Notes under the pieces: generated by a model
What the model was told of the DNA's origin: nothing
The model's database searches: none
Seen by the model: the letters and a program-made list of their open reading frames with translations, nothing else
DNA from: Limanda limanda
Taxonomy: Eukaryota; Chordata; Actinopteri; Pleuronectiformes; Pleuronectidae
DNA length: 64,000 nucleotides
Assembly: GCF_963576545.1 (NCBI RefSeq)
Contig: NC_083649.1
Location: 6,501,406-6,565,405 of the forward strand
Direction of reading: 5' to 3'
Translations under genes and position numbers: made by a program
Part shown: in pieces, positions 58,621 through 63,995 of the stretch
How the letters are laid out: each line of letters starts with the position of its first letter
Position numbering within the stretch: position 1 is the first letter of the stretch

Positions 58621-61282
58621 CACACACACACACACACACAAACACACAGTGGACGTCAATTCCTGACAAAAATAAAATACATCTGTCCAGCACATCAAAA
58701 ACACATTAAAGTGTCGGCCCGCTGCAGCCATTATCCCGGCTGACAGAACGAGCACAACATGGGGGGGGGTGGGGGTGGGGGTGGGGGTGTGGCCTTTAGT
58801 GACCCTGCTCCTCTCCTGCCCGCACGAGTTCACCAAACACGCACAGCAACAAACTGCACCGTGTCACAGCTCAGTGCAGTCGGCTGCTTCTGCTCCATCA
58901 CATCCTGTTAATGAGCTAATGTACGAGATGAAATTAAGAAAATTGCTTTTTCACTATTTGTTGGGGGGGGGGGGGGGGGGACAATCAAGTTGAAGACACT
59001 GGACATTAGGAAAATTGGAAACAACAAAAAGAACATTGAATTTAATGAAGTTTGCCATTTTATAGACTAGACACCTCATATATATTCAACTGATTAATAA
59101 TACCGGTTACATCGTTAAAACTTTTTAAATAATCGTCATGAAGCAATTAAAACTGAAATCACTGAGAGAACTGCTTCATACTAACAGTCTTAATATGGCT
59201 TGTACTAGAACTACTGTAATACTGCCAATACTACTACTACACACTACTACACACACTCCTGATATGACTGCACTGCCACATCTGCCTCTTAGTTTAAGAT
59301 CCCATTAAATCCAGTAATTTATTTCCACTTTCTCAGTAACATCGAGCATTTTCAACATTGTCTTTGACATTTCAGAGAATAATGAATCCTGATTTAAAAA
59401 CATCTGAAGTATTTAGTTTGCTCACAACTTTACAAACGATTCTGTGTTCTACGTTGTTAACAGTTTAAACTGCAGCTTTTCCGCTTGATATCTTTTATGC
59501 TGTTATTTATCACCGTGTTAAGTTTATTTCACTCGAGCAGATTCACATTGTTAAGAGAGTTTATTTTATATTCCTACAATAAGAACTAGACAATCATGTG
59601 AAGTTCCTCATTTTATATCGTAACCTTGTTTGTTTTCCTGTGCGATAAACATCCAATTTATTATTATAAATATTATAATTTCTAAAACTATAGCCACTGG
59701 TGTGATTTTTGTTTTTAGTCCACCATGATAAATGGGTTAAGGGCAGAGGATGTCACACCATGTTAAAGCCCTATGAGACAAATTGTGATTTGTGAATATG
59801 GGCTTTACAAATCAAATTTGATTGATTGATTGATTGATTGATAAATACTCTCTAACATGCTGTCTTACTATGAGATGAACAGGTAGAACTACTGCCACAT
59901 TAATAATGAAGTGCTAACAGCCCAGTTACTGTACAGAGTCTGACACTTAGCGTCTTTAGATTCAGTCGATGCAGTTTAAAGTCAGAGAAACCACTTTGTG
60001 AAACCCGGTGCCGACTTATCTGAGAACAGAAGGAATAGAAGAGGAGAACAGGGAGACGGGCAGAATTGATTTCAAAGAGAATTAGTACGAGTTTAAAGTG
60101 AGAACGAAAGTTTCTCAACTAATTATGTGCAATTGAAGAACTGCAGAACTCTCCTAAATGAAAAGGGATATTCCTCGAAGACCGTGCGGCCCAATTATCT
60201 TCTCCTTTCACTGGGATCTTCCTCCAGTGCACCAGCTCGTGCCTCAGTATTAAAACTCATTTTAGCATGACTCCGAAAGTTGCAAGGCAGGAAACAGTTA
60301 AATGAGCTAAAGTAGATTGTTTTTTAATGACTTATACTTTGGTTTGGGTCTTATTTTCCATTTGAAGAGCACTGCTATCTAATCTGAATGTTTCCAACAC
60401 TTGCATCATTTGTTTGATCATAAACTCCAGGAAATCAGTTGATATGAGCCATTCACAAACATATTTGCATTTATCAAAACTTTGTCTCTACATGATACTA
60501 ATATATGTTTTTAAATCAGGTTCTATATATTAAGTTGTGTTTTCATTTTATCTATAGGTATTCATAATAAAGTTTATTGACACTGTAAAATAAAAATCAA
60601 GCCTCCATTACATTTATTTGTTGTGAGAGTTCTATAATGAAATCTTAGGAATCATTGCCTTTTTTCCTAAAATATATAATTAGATATCTTAAAATATTTA
60701 CTCCCTCACGTAAGTATCGGCATCAGCCATTAAAAAAATCCATATCGGTCAGGCTCTGCTTGTGTTTATCATTTTGTGTGTGTGTGTTTGTCCTCATTCC
60801 ACTGTGTGTCTTTAAAGTAATGTAAGAATAAAGTTGAGTGCAGCTTTAAAACCTTGATTTCTGCACGTTCCTAATTCTTCCTGTACACTAACTGTGTCAC
60901 TGAATGTATTTCTAGGTTGTGATTTCACACAAAACACTAATTGGATTGTGGTTCGCCTGGAAACAAACAGCGATTAAAGACAAGTATTAAAACAAATCAA
61001 ATAAAAAAGTTTATCTCGCCACGGTCGGCTTGATGTTTGTGTTTGCTTCTCATTTCACTCGTCTCCACGTCTTTTCATCTCTGACCTGGTTGCAGATGGG
61101 ACTGTTGTCGTTGGCGTCCATGACAGTGACTTCCACTGCCGTGCGGGCGACGTAGAGGCCGTCGCTGGCTGTGATGTTGAGCAGATACCAGTCCTGCAGC
61201 TCCCGGTCCAGCAAGCCGCTCACATACACCTTCCACTCGCCCTGAACCGGCGCCAGGCCGAACACGCCCCGCGGGTTCCCCC
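24270..61282 (-). CDS. fat3: fat3-like atypical cadherin, C-terminal part of gene (22 exons)
   Basis: This is the 3' part of a giant FAT-family cadherin, a single-pass adhesion and planar-polarity receptor at the plasma membrane. The 22 exons listed below join with consistent phases to 5252 coding nt (about 1749 residues, stop at 24,270). Order: partial cadherin repeat, five complete cadherin repeats, FAT juxta-region, EGF, laminin G, three EGFs, transmembrane helix, tail. One EGF before laminin G and three after fits FAT3 (FAT1 has more, FAT2 fewer). The tail carries FAT3-type blocks such as [12 protein letters not shown] and [11 protein letters not shown]. The neighbouring mtnr1b exon matches human FAT3-MTNR1B order and orientation. 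Mammalian FAT3 is about 4600 residues, so roughly 60 percent lies past the right edge. Which teleost copy (fat3a or fat3b) cannot be decided here. Confidence 0.92.
25967..26338 (+). repeat. tandem duplication with TATA/GC/CCAAT-like core
   Basis: Two copies (about 25,967-26,121 and 26,141-26,338) share GGTAACGTCAGGTTTAGTTC, GGTCCTAGGAAGCTTGC and AAAAGCTCCGCCCACTGACC. Copy 2 has about 45 extra bases. The phrase TATAAAAGCTCCGCCC followed by GACCAATCA brings a TATA box, GC box and CCAAT box within 30 bp, probably a transposon promoter remnant. Confidence 0.7.
26604..26857. mobile_element. foldback MITE with about 60-bp inverted ends
   Basis: Outer arms GGAGTGTTAGCGGCGGGA and its exact complement are perfect over 18 bp. 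Matching continues inward with gaps through AACCAGACAT, GTTTTA and TTATCCTTC...TTTAAG. No target duplication is clear. Confidence 0.75.
28163..28265 (+). repeat. (GGA)n purine run
   Basis: About 100 bp of GGA/GAA units; pure purine strand and a source of a false arginine-rich frame. Confidence 0.95.
28300..28765 (+). mobile_element. hAT-type MITE, family 2 copy 1
   Basis: Starts CAGAGGTCTTCAACAGGGGG and ends AACGTTGAAGACCCCTG as inverted ends. Perfect 8-bp target duplication TATTATAT on both sides. No coding sequence. Confidence 0.9.
30566..30641. repeat. 76-nt hairpin with perfect 16-bp arms
   Basis: Arms GAGTTGTACATGTACA and TGTACATGTACAACTC are exact complements; pairing continues through an ACTGG/CCAGT step. 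Size is close to a microRNA precursor hairpin, but it may be a tiny MITE. Confidence 0.6.
31375..31413 (-). CDS. fat3: fat3 tail microexon (39 nt, phase 1-1)
   Basis: It encodes [13 protein letters not shown], aligning with the FAT3 block that follows VTVI in mammals. The acceptor tract in the transcript is a run of CU dinucleotides then CCCTTTGTAG. Donor G|GTGAGT is strong. Skipping keeps frame. Found from phase and homology; too short to stand out otherwise. Confidence 0.85.
31423..31445 (+). repeat. (GA)n, a CU tract before a fat3 microexon
   Basis: Read on the fat3 transcript this is about eleven CU units, ending ten bases upstream of the 39-nt exon, where it serves as the polypyrimidine tract. 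Confidence 0.9.
31645..31670 (+). repeat. (CA)n, a UG tract after a fat3 microexon
   Basis: In the transcript, UG units start about 30 nt after the donor of the 51-nt exon. Confidence 0.9.
31701..31751 (-). CDS. fat3: fat3 tail microexon (51 nt, phase 1-1)
   Basis: It encodes [17 protein letters not shown], clearly homologous to the mammalian FAT3 tail block (there VTVIQLVNN...) and missing from the usual FAT1 tail. Acceptor CCTCCATAG and donor G|GTATGA. A UG repeat starts about 30 nt after the donor in the transcript. Skipping keeps frame, so it is a likely cassette exon. Confidence 0.88.
31914..31945 (+). repeat. (GT)n microsatellite in fat3 intron
   Basis: About 16 GT units, 160 nt upstream of the 51-nt microexon; CA repeat in the transcript. 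Confidence 0.9.
32390..32737 (+). mobile_element. teleost MITE-like repeat, copy 1, with internal palindrome
   Basis: Begins CATCTGACAACTTGGAGG and includes GGAGCCGGACGTCCGCACAT and GGCGGCCATCTTG, phrases typical of a dispersed teleost repeat. An inverted repeat TATGACACTGCATAC / GTATGCAGTGTCATA lies at 32,662-32,731. Confidence 0.55.
32738..33051 (+). mobile_element. BED-finger hAT element, copy 2 (5' truncated)
   Basis: It starts abruptly at GAGACATTTCACCCCATCC, keeps the BED-finger stretch with [12 protein letters not shown] and QKHIVKC, and ends GGAATTTTGCAACCCTA like the other copies. The left end was lost at the junction with the neighbouring repeat. Confidence 0.85.
33053..33180 (+). 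repeat. second copy of the 32.39-kb repeat start
   Basis: Repeats about 85 bp of 32,390-32,474 almost exactly (CCCATCTGATAACTTGGAGG, then CACTTTGGGGAAGCATTCAT), so the stretch between is bracketed by direct repeats. Confidence 0.85.
33504..33602 (-). CDS. fat3: fat3 short tail exon (99 nt, phase 1-1)
   Basis: It encodes [20 protein letters not shown] and [13 protein letters not shown], matching the acidic LSSFxSES block conserved in FAT1 and FAT3 tails. Acceptor GTTTGTTAG and donor G|GTAAGA are good. Length is a multiple of three with equal phases, so it can be skipped without a frameshift. Confidence 0.9.
34160..34290 (+). repeat. dispersed teleost repeat fragment
   Basis: GGCACGGTGGAACAGTGGTT and GTGTGGGTTCTCTCC match the start of a very common fish repeat (GTGGTGCAGTGGTTAGC type). 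Confidence 0.5.
34540..34858 (+). repeat. same repeat family: tail piece plus a second copy
   Basis: 34,540-34,617 has the family tail (GTCAGCTGGAGGGGCTCCAG ... GGATAATGAATGGATG). 34,627-34,858 is another copy with GGAGTTTGCATGTTCTC, CAGTCCAAAGACTCAGTCC and the ending GGGATGGATGGA. Confidence 0.6.
36130..36620. repeat. degenerate dispersed repeat
   Basis: Phrases such as GGATCTGCACCAAATCGCAC and AGTTTGGTGGAAATCCATTC followed by AACAAGCAAACAAACAGAC are typical of a common teleost repeat; heavily worn. Confidence 0.35.
37250..37905 (+). repeat. teleost GGGCCCGAGCAC-type repeat, three internal units
   Basis: Begins GGGCCCGAGCACTGATCGAA. Three units start AGGCAAATGAATTGG or close variants (37,315, 37,569, 37,699) and share GCAGAAAGTTAGAAAGTGG and GTATTCTGAAGGAATTTTCA, separated by ATT runs. 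Confidence 0.7.
38927..38955. repeat. 10-bp perfect inverted repeat
   Basis: Arms CAGGACATTA and TAATGTCCTG with a 9-nt loop, next to AT-rich homeodomain-like sequence. Confidence 0.6.
39757..39822 (+). repeat. (GT)n, a CA tract after a fat3 tail exon donor
   Basis: About 32 units with one interruption; in the transcript, CA repeats begin about 14 nt after the exon donor. Confidence 0.95.
39836..40094 (-). CDS. fat3: fat3 exon: tail segment with the [10 protein letters not shown] block
   Basis: Phase 0 in, phase 1 out, 259 nt. It encodes [19 protein letters not shown], then [20 protein letters not shown], a signature shared by FAT1 and FAT3 tails, and a highly charged E/R/G-rich end ([20 protein letters not shown]). 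Donor G|GTGAGACTG, with a CA repeat from about +14 in the transcript. As its phase is 1 out, it can join any of the next three short exons or the last exon in frame. Confidence 0.9.
40095..41415 (-). other. fat3: fat3 intron, no feature seen
   Basis: Intron between the transmembrane exon and the [10 protein letters not shown] tail exon. AT-rich, no repeat or exon recognised. Confidence 0.8.
41416..41829 (-). CDS. fat3: fat3 exon: transmembrane helix and first tail segment
   Basis: A phase 0-0 exon of 414 nt. [16 protein letters not shown] leads into a hydrophobic helix ([16 protein letters not shown]), then a basic stop-transfer stretch (RKKIKFRK). The tail continues [24 protein letters not shown] and [14 protein letters not shown]. 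The last resembles the PPQVPVRP block in FAT-family tails. Acceptor GTCGTCCAG and donor CAG|GTTTGT. Confidence 0.93.
42206..42717 (+). mobile_element. hAT-type MITE, family 2 copy 2
   Basis: Same ends as the copy at 28,300 (CAGAGGTCTTCAACAGGGGG and AACGTTGAAGACCCCTG). Flanks GTTTACAG / ATTTACAG are an 8-bp target duplication with one change. It contains an internal near-duplication around AAAATAAAAACATGAAT. Confidence 0.9.
43367..43514 (-). CDS. fat3: fat3 exon: last, calcium-binding-type EGF and stalk
   Basis: Phase 2 in, phase 0 out. It begins [20 protein letters not shown], a calcium-binding EGF start (DVDEC), continues [10 protein letters not shown] and closes SEGKFC. The last cysteine loop is about three residues shorter than the C-x8-C usual in this domain. 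An acidic stalk (DESEDD) leads to the membrane helix. Confidence 0.9.
43725..44725 (+). repeat. 17-bp minisatellite, split by a SINE
   Basis: Units of the CACACACGAAACACAAG type with variants (ACAAAACACAAG, CTCAGACACAAG) run on both sides of the SINE. 17 is not a multiple of three and stop-free frames result on both strands. Confidence 0.9.
43770..44043 (+). mobile_element. tRNA-derived SINE
   Basis: The 5' part looks like a tRNA with A box TGGCTGAGGGG (43,780) and B box GGTTCGATCCC (43,822-43,832), the internal RNA polymerase III promoter. The 3' part (AAGCGCTTTGAGTGG, GCGCTATATAAATACAAATC) is the LINE-like tail of teleost SINEs. It sits inside the 17-bp minisatellite. Confidence 0.85.
45406..45419 (-). 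promoter_or_regulatory. candidate CTCF site
   Basis: CCACTAGAGGGCAG on the minus strand fits the CTCF core consensus CCASYAGRKGGCRS at all 14 positions. Binding is inferred only. Confidence 0.4.
45777..45930 (-). CDS. fat3: fat3 exon: EGF 2 end and EGF 3
   Basis: Phase 1 in, phase 2 out. It encodes [19 protein letters not shown], then [20 protein letters not shown] and [10 protein letters not shown]: the end of one EGF and most of the next, with the usual six-cysteine spacing. Acceptor CTCTCCAACAG and donor CTTGT|GTAAGA. Confidence 0.92.
45990..46588 (+). mobile_element. hAT-type MITE, family 3
   Basis: Starts CAGTGGTGTATAAAGTACTT and ends TTACTTCCCACCACTG as inverted ends, with a perfect 8-bp duplication CATATTAA. 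Inside are many AAGTA/AAAAGT motifs and a (GA)n run (46,355-46,392). It is a family abundant in teleosts. Confidence 0.9.
46722..47324 (+). mobile_element. 5'-truncated L1-like LINE with target duplication
   Basis: Bracketed by the 15-bp direct repeat AAGAACTCAAGCTAT. It encodes the C-terminal end of ORF2: [30 protein letters not shown], a stop, then [11 protein letters not shown]. It ends in an A-rich tail and contains an (ATT)n run at 47,007-47,105. Confidence 0.88.
47412..47937 (-). CDS. fat3: fat3 exon: main laminin G domain and start of EGF 2
   Basis: Phase 0 in, phase 1 out, 526 nt. Laminin G motifs: [63 protein letters not shown], and [15 protein letters not shown] leading into the next EGF. 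A proline/glycine-rich stretch ([19 protein letters not shown]) sits just before DGFQGCL and looks longer than in mammalian FAT proteins. The exon is strongly GC-rich. Confidence 0.93.
48050..48207 (-). CDS. fat3: fat3 exon: first part of laminin G domain
   Basis: Phase 1 in, phase 0 out. It encodes the opening strands of laminin [36 protein letters not shown]. Acceptor GGACACGCAG and donor AAG|GTCAAC. It joins directly to [12 protein letters not shown] in the next exon. Confidence 0.92.
48321..48452 (-). CDS. fat3: fat3 exon: EGF-like domain before laminin G
   Basis: A phase 1-1 exon of 132 nt encoding a cysteine-rich EGF-like module: [37 protein letters not shown]. An EGF before laminin G separates FAT1 and FAT3 from FAT2. 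Acceptor TCTGAGCAG and donor G|GTCAGA. Confidence 0.88.
48672..49234 (-). CDS. fat3: fat3 exon: FAT-type region before the EGF/laminin G block
   Basis: Phase 2 in, phase 1 out, 563 nt. It encodes the conserved FAT-family segment between the last cadherin repeat and the first [23 protein letters not shown] at the start, [19 protein letters not shown] in the middle, and a cysteine-bearing end ([18 protein letters not shown], then CTCP). Acceptor TTTCCCTGTAG and donor G|GTGAAT. Confidence 0.92.
49284..49699 (-). mobile_element. LINE 3' end in the intron next to a fat3 donor
   Basis: Read on the minus strand it goes from CCCCCAGGCCATAAGACTTT to TTGACAATAAAAATCTTGAA and repeated TCTTGAA units, the standard tail of teleost L2-like LINEs. 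It lies about 60 bp from the donor at 49,758 with only the GT repeat between. Confidence 0.75.
49701..49756 (+). repeat. (GT)28, a CA tract at a fat3 donor
   Basis: Perfect repeat. On the transcript the donor reads AG|GTAC followed directly by CA units. Confidence 0.97.
49759..50036 (-). CDS. fat3: fat3 exon: end of last cadherin repeat and juxta-region
   Basis: Phase 0 in, phase 2 out, 278 nt. It starts [19 protein letters not shown], closing the last cadherin repeat without a DxNDNxP linker, as expected next to the FAT juxta-region. Then come [20 protein letters not shown] and [19 protein letters not shown]. The donor AG|GTACAC is weak (A at +5) and runs straight into 28 CA units in the transcript. 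Confidence 0.9.
50714..50730 (+). promoter_or_regulatory. candidate CTCF-like site
   Basis: GGCTGCAGGGGGCGCTG contains the GGGGGCGCT core of vertebrate CTCF sites. Weaker match than the site at 45,406. The rest of this intron (50,037-50,805) has nothing else notable. Confidence 0.3.
50806..51003 (-). CDS. fat3: fat3 exon: membrane-proximal cadherin repeat
   Basis: A phase 0-0 exon of 198 nt. It encodes [20 protein letters not shown] (first half of the last cadherin repeat), FRLLSGNEG and [11 protein letters not shown]. Acceptor TTGTACTTGCAG and donor CAG|GTATTT. Confidence 0.92.
51084..51227 (-). CDS. fat3: fat3 exon: cadherin repeat end with DVNDNPP linker
   Basis: A phase 0-0 exon of 144 nt. 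It encodes [20 protein letters not shown] and the calcium-binding linker DVNDNPPVF, followed by an NST glycosylation site. Acceptor CTCCTCTACAG and donor CAG|GTTAAC. Confidence 0.92.
51329..52181 (+). mobile_element. BED-finger hAT element, copy 3 (best preserved)
   Basis: 853 bp with ends TAGGGTTGCAAAGGGG and GGAATTTTGCAACCCTA and a perfect 8-bp target duplication CTTATGAG. Inside, after an acceptor-like TCTTATTCTACAG, the frame 51,807-52,013 encodes a BED-type finger: [36 protein letters not shown]. Copies 1 and 2 have QKHIVKC, so here the histidine zinc ligand is arginine. No catalytic domain. Confidence 0.9.
52241..52378 (-). CDS. fat3: fat3 exon: cadherin repeat middle
   Basis: A phase 0-0 exon of 138 nt encoding 46 residues: [18 protein letters not shown], a WIDPVAG segment and KRLDREL. 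Acceptor GCTCTGCAG and donor CTG|GTGAGG. It continues directly from the ITR end of the previous exon. Confidence 0.92.
52469..52683 (-). CDS. fat3: fat3 exon: cadherin repeat
   Basis: Phase 1 in, phase 0 out. Motifs in order: [26 protein letters not shown] linker, [17 protein letters not shown]. The WDSGNPP segment is the usual DxGxP calcium site. Acceptor TGTGTGTTAG and donor AGG|GTAACG. Confidence 0.92.
52706..53307 (+). mobile_element. hAT transposase relic
   Basis: Left end AGAGATGTCAAGTAAC and right end TACTTTTGACACCTCT are roughly inverted. Inside, the plus strand translates [24 protein letters not shown] and [14 protein letters not shown], the C-terminal dimerisation part of a hAT transposase. 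No clear target duplication. Confidence 0.7.
53517..53730 (-). CDS. fat3: fat3 exon: cadherin linker and start of next repeat
   Basis: Phase 0 in, phase 1 out. It starts [17 protein letters not shown], the calcium-binding linker closing one repeat, then VPEDVAVG and [11 protein letters not shown] open the next. Acceptor CTTCCCCTCAG and donor G|GTGAGC. Confidence 0.92.
53731..54870 (-). other. fat3: fat3 intron part, nothing notable
   Basis: Unique-looking intron with one short AC run near 54,502. Confidence 0.75.
54871..56668 (+). repeat. tandem array of mixed 115-bp and 216-227-bp units
   Basis: Ten starts of TTAACACGAAAAGCCCAAAA at 54,871, 55,087, 55,202, 55,317, 55,543, 55,759, 55,874, 56,100, 56,327, 56,441. 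Spacings are 216, 115, 115, 226, 216, 115, 226, 227, 114. Long units differ from short ones by an added block around TTACAGGGACCATG and ATGAGCCAGTTTAG. Confidence 0.95.
56762..56940 (-). CDS. fat3: fat3 exon: cadherin repeat middle
   Basis: Phase 1 in, phase 0 out. It encodes [24 protein letters not shown] and [10 protein letters not shown], the middle and end strands of a cadherin repeat, with one NRT glycosylation site. Donor CAG|GTATGG. The acceptor (CGTCTCCAG) is preceded by a 15-bp minisatellite that contains no AG on the transcript strand. Confidence 0.9.
56961..57293 (+). repeat. 15-bp minisatellite upstream of a fat3 acceptor
   Basis: About 22 units of ACGTTCAGGAGACAG with GGAG/GGGG variants, ending about 20 nt from the acceptor of exon 56,762-56,940. 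The transcript strand unit (TCCTGAACGTCTGTC) contains no AG. Confidence 0.97.
57294..57842 (+). repeat. dispersed teleost repeat
   Basis: Begins ACATTTCATATAGCTGACGC and TTTATCCAAAGCATCTTACA, and includes GGGGAGCTCATTCCACCATT and TAACCAGTGGAGGGAGCGG. These phrases recur in many fish genomes. Class not certain. Confidence 0.6.
58079..58312 (-). CDS. fat3: fat3 exon: cadherin repeat end and next repeat start
   Basis: A phase 1-1 exon of 234 nt. It contains MDRE, an ATDGG motif, the DVNDNAP linker, then FENAAPK and ASDPDEG of the next repeat. Acceptor CCCGTCAG and donor G|GTGAGACAC. A free cysteine (LFCRS) lies in the first repeat. Confidence 0.9.
58399..58552 (-). CDS. fat3: fat3 exon: start of a cadherin repeat
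   Basis: Phase 0 in, phase 1 out. It encodes the first half of a cadherin repeat with the calcium-binding FPEDIP and ATDADSG motifs and ends at DANTG. The acceptor is unusual: only TCTTGTGACAG separates the exon from a long GT repeat in the transcript, so there is hardly a normal polypyrimidine tract. Length 154 nt is not a multiple of three, so skipping would shift the frame. Confidence 0.9.
58562..58649 (+). repeat. (AC)n, a UG tract at a fat3 acceptor
   Basis: About 28 perfect units then about 14 more with interruptions. On the transcript, UG units end 10-11 nt before the exon at 58,552. Confidence 0.97.
58761..58787 (+). repeat. G-quadruplex-type run
   Basis: G9-T-G5-T-G5-T-G5: four G tracts with single-base loops on the plus (fat3 template) strand. 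A separate run of 18 G lies at 58,963-58,980. Confidence 0.8.
59716..59850 (+). mobile_element. LINE or SINE 3' tail
   Basis: GAGACAAATTGTGATTTGTG, then GGGCTTTACAAATCAAATTT and (GATT)n: a familiar teleost retroelement tail with short terminal repeats. Confidence 0.5.
61086..61282 (-). CDS. fat3: fat3 exon: end of a cadherin repeat
   Basis: Acceptor TGATCCGCAG precedes the exon and donor GTCAGAG follows it; phase 1 in, phase 0 out. It encodes the later strands of one cadherin repeat: the LDRE turn, an ASDG motif, and the calcium-binding linker DANDNSP. It also has an NIT N-glycosylation site. It joins in frame to the next exon to read [16 protein letters not shown], the start of the following repeat. 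Confidence 0.9.
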
Positions 61283-61886
61283 CTGCGGATCAGAAGCACC
61301 AGGATTAAACTGCTGACGCCACCAGGGGAAAAGAAAGAGGTGAAGTTGTGTTTCTGACAAAAAGCGAGAAGTCGTATTAGTCCACAAGATCAATAAACAC
61401 CAGTCCCCCCGTTTACCCCACCCACACACAAACATACGCATTTGGTGCAATCAATAAACATCTATCATCAAAGTGTAGAATCCGGCTGCTGGTGTAGCAG
61501 CCACTGGCCTTTCCAAGTTTAAAACTCTGACCTTTTATTACAACGCTTCCATTAGGCCAATCAGTATTTCTGTAAATGCCAGAGCGGCCGAGCCAAAGTG
61601 TATCATCCTCAGTCATTATCAGCCGCTGCCACGGGAATGGAAAACATCCAGCTCAGCATCAAGGTGAGAGTTTTTTTTATTTTTTTTTATTTTACGACTG
61701 CCATAAAAAAAAAGAAGTGACCACACAAAGTCATGCGTGACTGTGAGAAACGACCACTTACTTTGGAATCTCCAGCTCATAGAGGAGTCGTAAAAGCGTC
61801 TTGCAGGATAAGGCGGCGTTTAGTTTTCAGTTTTATGTCGGTCTTATTTGTGTTTTTATTTCCGTTTGCTAATATCTACAACGAGC

Positions 61887-63912
61887 TGAGACGCTGCAAA
61901 CTGTGCACGACACCATCTTAAAAATAAAACGAATAATAAAGTGCGACAGAAGTGGCGTTAAATGAGCGTTAATATGACTAAGACTTTTAAGACCCAGGAG
62001 GTAATATTCTAAGATGTTTACAACTTTCTAAGGCCTGAAATTCCGATTATCTTTTTTAGGGCCCATGTGGAGAACCCTGGTTTTAGATACACAAATAATA
62101 GAGGATATAAAAAACTGATATAGAATCATATGTCTAATTTAGAGTAGAAGTTTCCAGGCTGTTTGTTTTTAACTGAAAACTAAAGAGTAAAATCTAAAAC
62201 TCTTTTCTTTTTGCTTTTGCTTAAGTGTAGTCAAATTAAAAGATAATATAAAAAACACAAGGTTTGACATTTGAGTAAGAATTCATAAAATATTTGACCT
62301 GAGACGCTGCAAACTGTGCACGACACCATCTTAAAAATAAAACGAATAATAAAGTGCGACAGAAGTGGCGTTAAATGAGCGTTAATATGATTAAGACCTT
62401 TAAGACCCAGGAGGTAATATTCTAAGATGTTTACAACTTTCTAAGGCCTGAAATTCAGATTATCTTTTTTAGGGCCCATGTGGAGAACCCTGGTTTTAGA
62501 TACACAAATAATAGAGGATAGAAAGACTGATATAGAATCATATTTCTACTTTGAAGTAGAAGTTTCCAGGCTGGTTGTTTTTAACTGAAAACTAAAGGAA
62601 TAAAATCTTTTCTTTTTGCCCTTGCTTGAAATGTTGTAGATTTTACAAACCTAAGTGCAGTCAGATTAAAAGATAATATAAAAAACAAAAGGTTTGACAT
62701 TTGAGTAAGAATTCATAAAATATTTGACCTGAGACTGCAAACTGTGCACGACACCATCTTAAAAATAAAACGAATAATAAAGTGCGACAAAAGTGGCGTT
62801 AAATGAGTGTTAATATGATTAAAACCTTTAAGACCCAGGAGGTAATATTCTAAGATGTTTACAACTTTTTAAGGCCTGAAAATCTGATTATCTTTTTTAG
62901 GGCCCATGTGGAGAACCCTGGTTTTAGATACAAAAATAATAGAGGATAGAAAAACTGATATAGAATCATATGTCTAATTTAGAGTAGAAGTTTCCGGGTT
63001 TTTTGTTTTTAACTGAAAACTAAATATAAAGCAAAAACTCTTTTCTTTTTGCTCTTGCTTGAAATTTTGTAGATTTTACAAACCCTAGTGTAGTCAAATT
63101 AAAAGATATTATAAAAAACAAAAGGTTTTATATTCGGGCTCCCAGAGAACCATAACCGGTTTTCCTCTACTCAATTAGACATTTAAGCTTTTACTTCCTT
63201 ACTGGCAAGACGCCACCTTCTTCTCTACTGGAAGTCGACTAAAGCTCCCTCCAGTACTCAGTGGCTCAACGACACCATGTCTTTTCTAAAGCTGGAATGA
63301 TCAGATATTCAGTGAAAGGTAGCTCTAACAAATTTTATAATAAGTGGCTTCCCTTTCTTCCATTCTTCCATTCTCTCCAGTCCCTGCCCCCGGTTGACGG
63401 ACACCCCCCTCTCTCTTTTCTCTCTTTCTTCTTCCTTTTTATTTATTCATTTACTTATTCTTTTTTTTTTACTTTTAAAATGTTTTATTTTCTTATTTTA
63501 TTTTCTTATTTTTTCTTTTAATTTATTTATACTGTGCATCTTTAATAATTAATTATGATTTAATAGAATTTTCAGTTATCTATCTATCATTATTATTATT
63601 ATTTTCATTGAGTTGTGTAATGTATTGTTCGCATGACCACGTTCATGTGGTCCATAAAATAAGAAAAACATCCTAGGAGGAAGACTGTGTATACCTTACT
63701 CTTAATCCATTGTGATGCACAGTGTTTTTTATGTTGTCAATGTCTCTATATATTGTTAATTGTCGTATTAAGATTTTGTGATACCCAATGTAAATTTGAC
63801 ATTGATTCCTGTTCTACTGTGCCATACCTCCTAATACAAATATTAAAAAAAAAAAAAAAAAAAAAAGGTTTGACATTTGAGTTAGAATTCATAAAAGATT
63901 TGACCTTTAATA
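61887..63912. repeat. about 420-bp tandem triplication, interrupted
   Basis: CTGCAAACTGTGCACGACAC recurs at 61,894, 62,307 and 62,735 (spacing 413 and 428). Shared blocks include AGACCCAGGAGGTAATATTC and GGAGAACCCTGGTTTTAGAT. The end of the third copy resumes at 63,863 after a LINE insertion. Confidence 0.95.
63129..63862 (+). mobile_element. 5'-truncated LINE with poly(A)
   Basis: Flanked by a 9-bp direct repeat AAAAGGTTT and ends in about 20 A. It encodes the ORF2 end MIRYSVKGSSNKFYNKWLPF, typical of L1/Tx1-like LINEs, then a long AT-rich 3' UTR. It landed inside the third unit of the tandem array, so it is younger than the array. Confidence 0.88.
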
Positions 63913-63995
63913 ATCACGTCTGTGCGACTCATTATCTCAGTGAACCTTTTTATCTCTGCAGAGGTCGTTGATCCGCATCATCAGCGTTTCCTCAC

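Larger units (their letters stand above)
58553..61085 (-). other. fat3: fat3 intron, 2.5 kb
   Basis: Besides the AC repeat, the G-runs and a LINE tail, 58,990-59,710 and 59,860-61,080 show only AT-rich sequence without recognisable features. Confidence 0.8.
61283..63995 (-). other. fat3: fat3 intron at the right edge
   Basis: Mostly filled by the 420-bp tandem triplication and the LINE inserted in it. 61,283-61,880 has no exon I can support. Confidence 0.7.

Noticed and set aside
63261..63521. A small protein-coding gene on the plus strand
   Set aside because: It is the ORF2 end of a truncated LINE.
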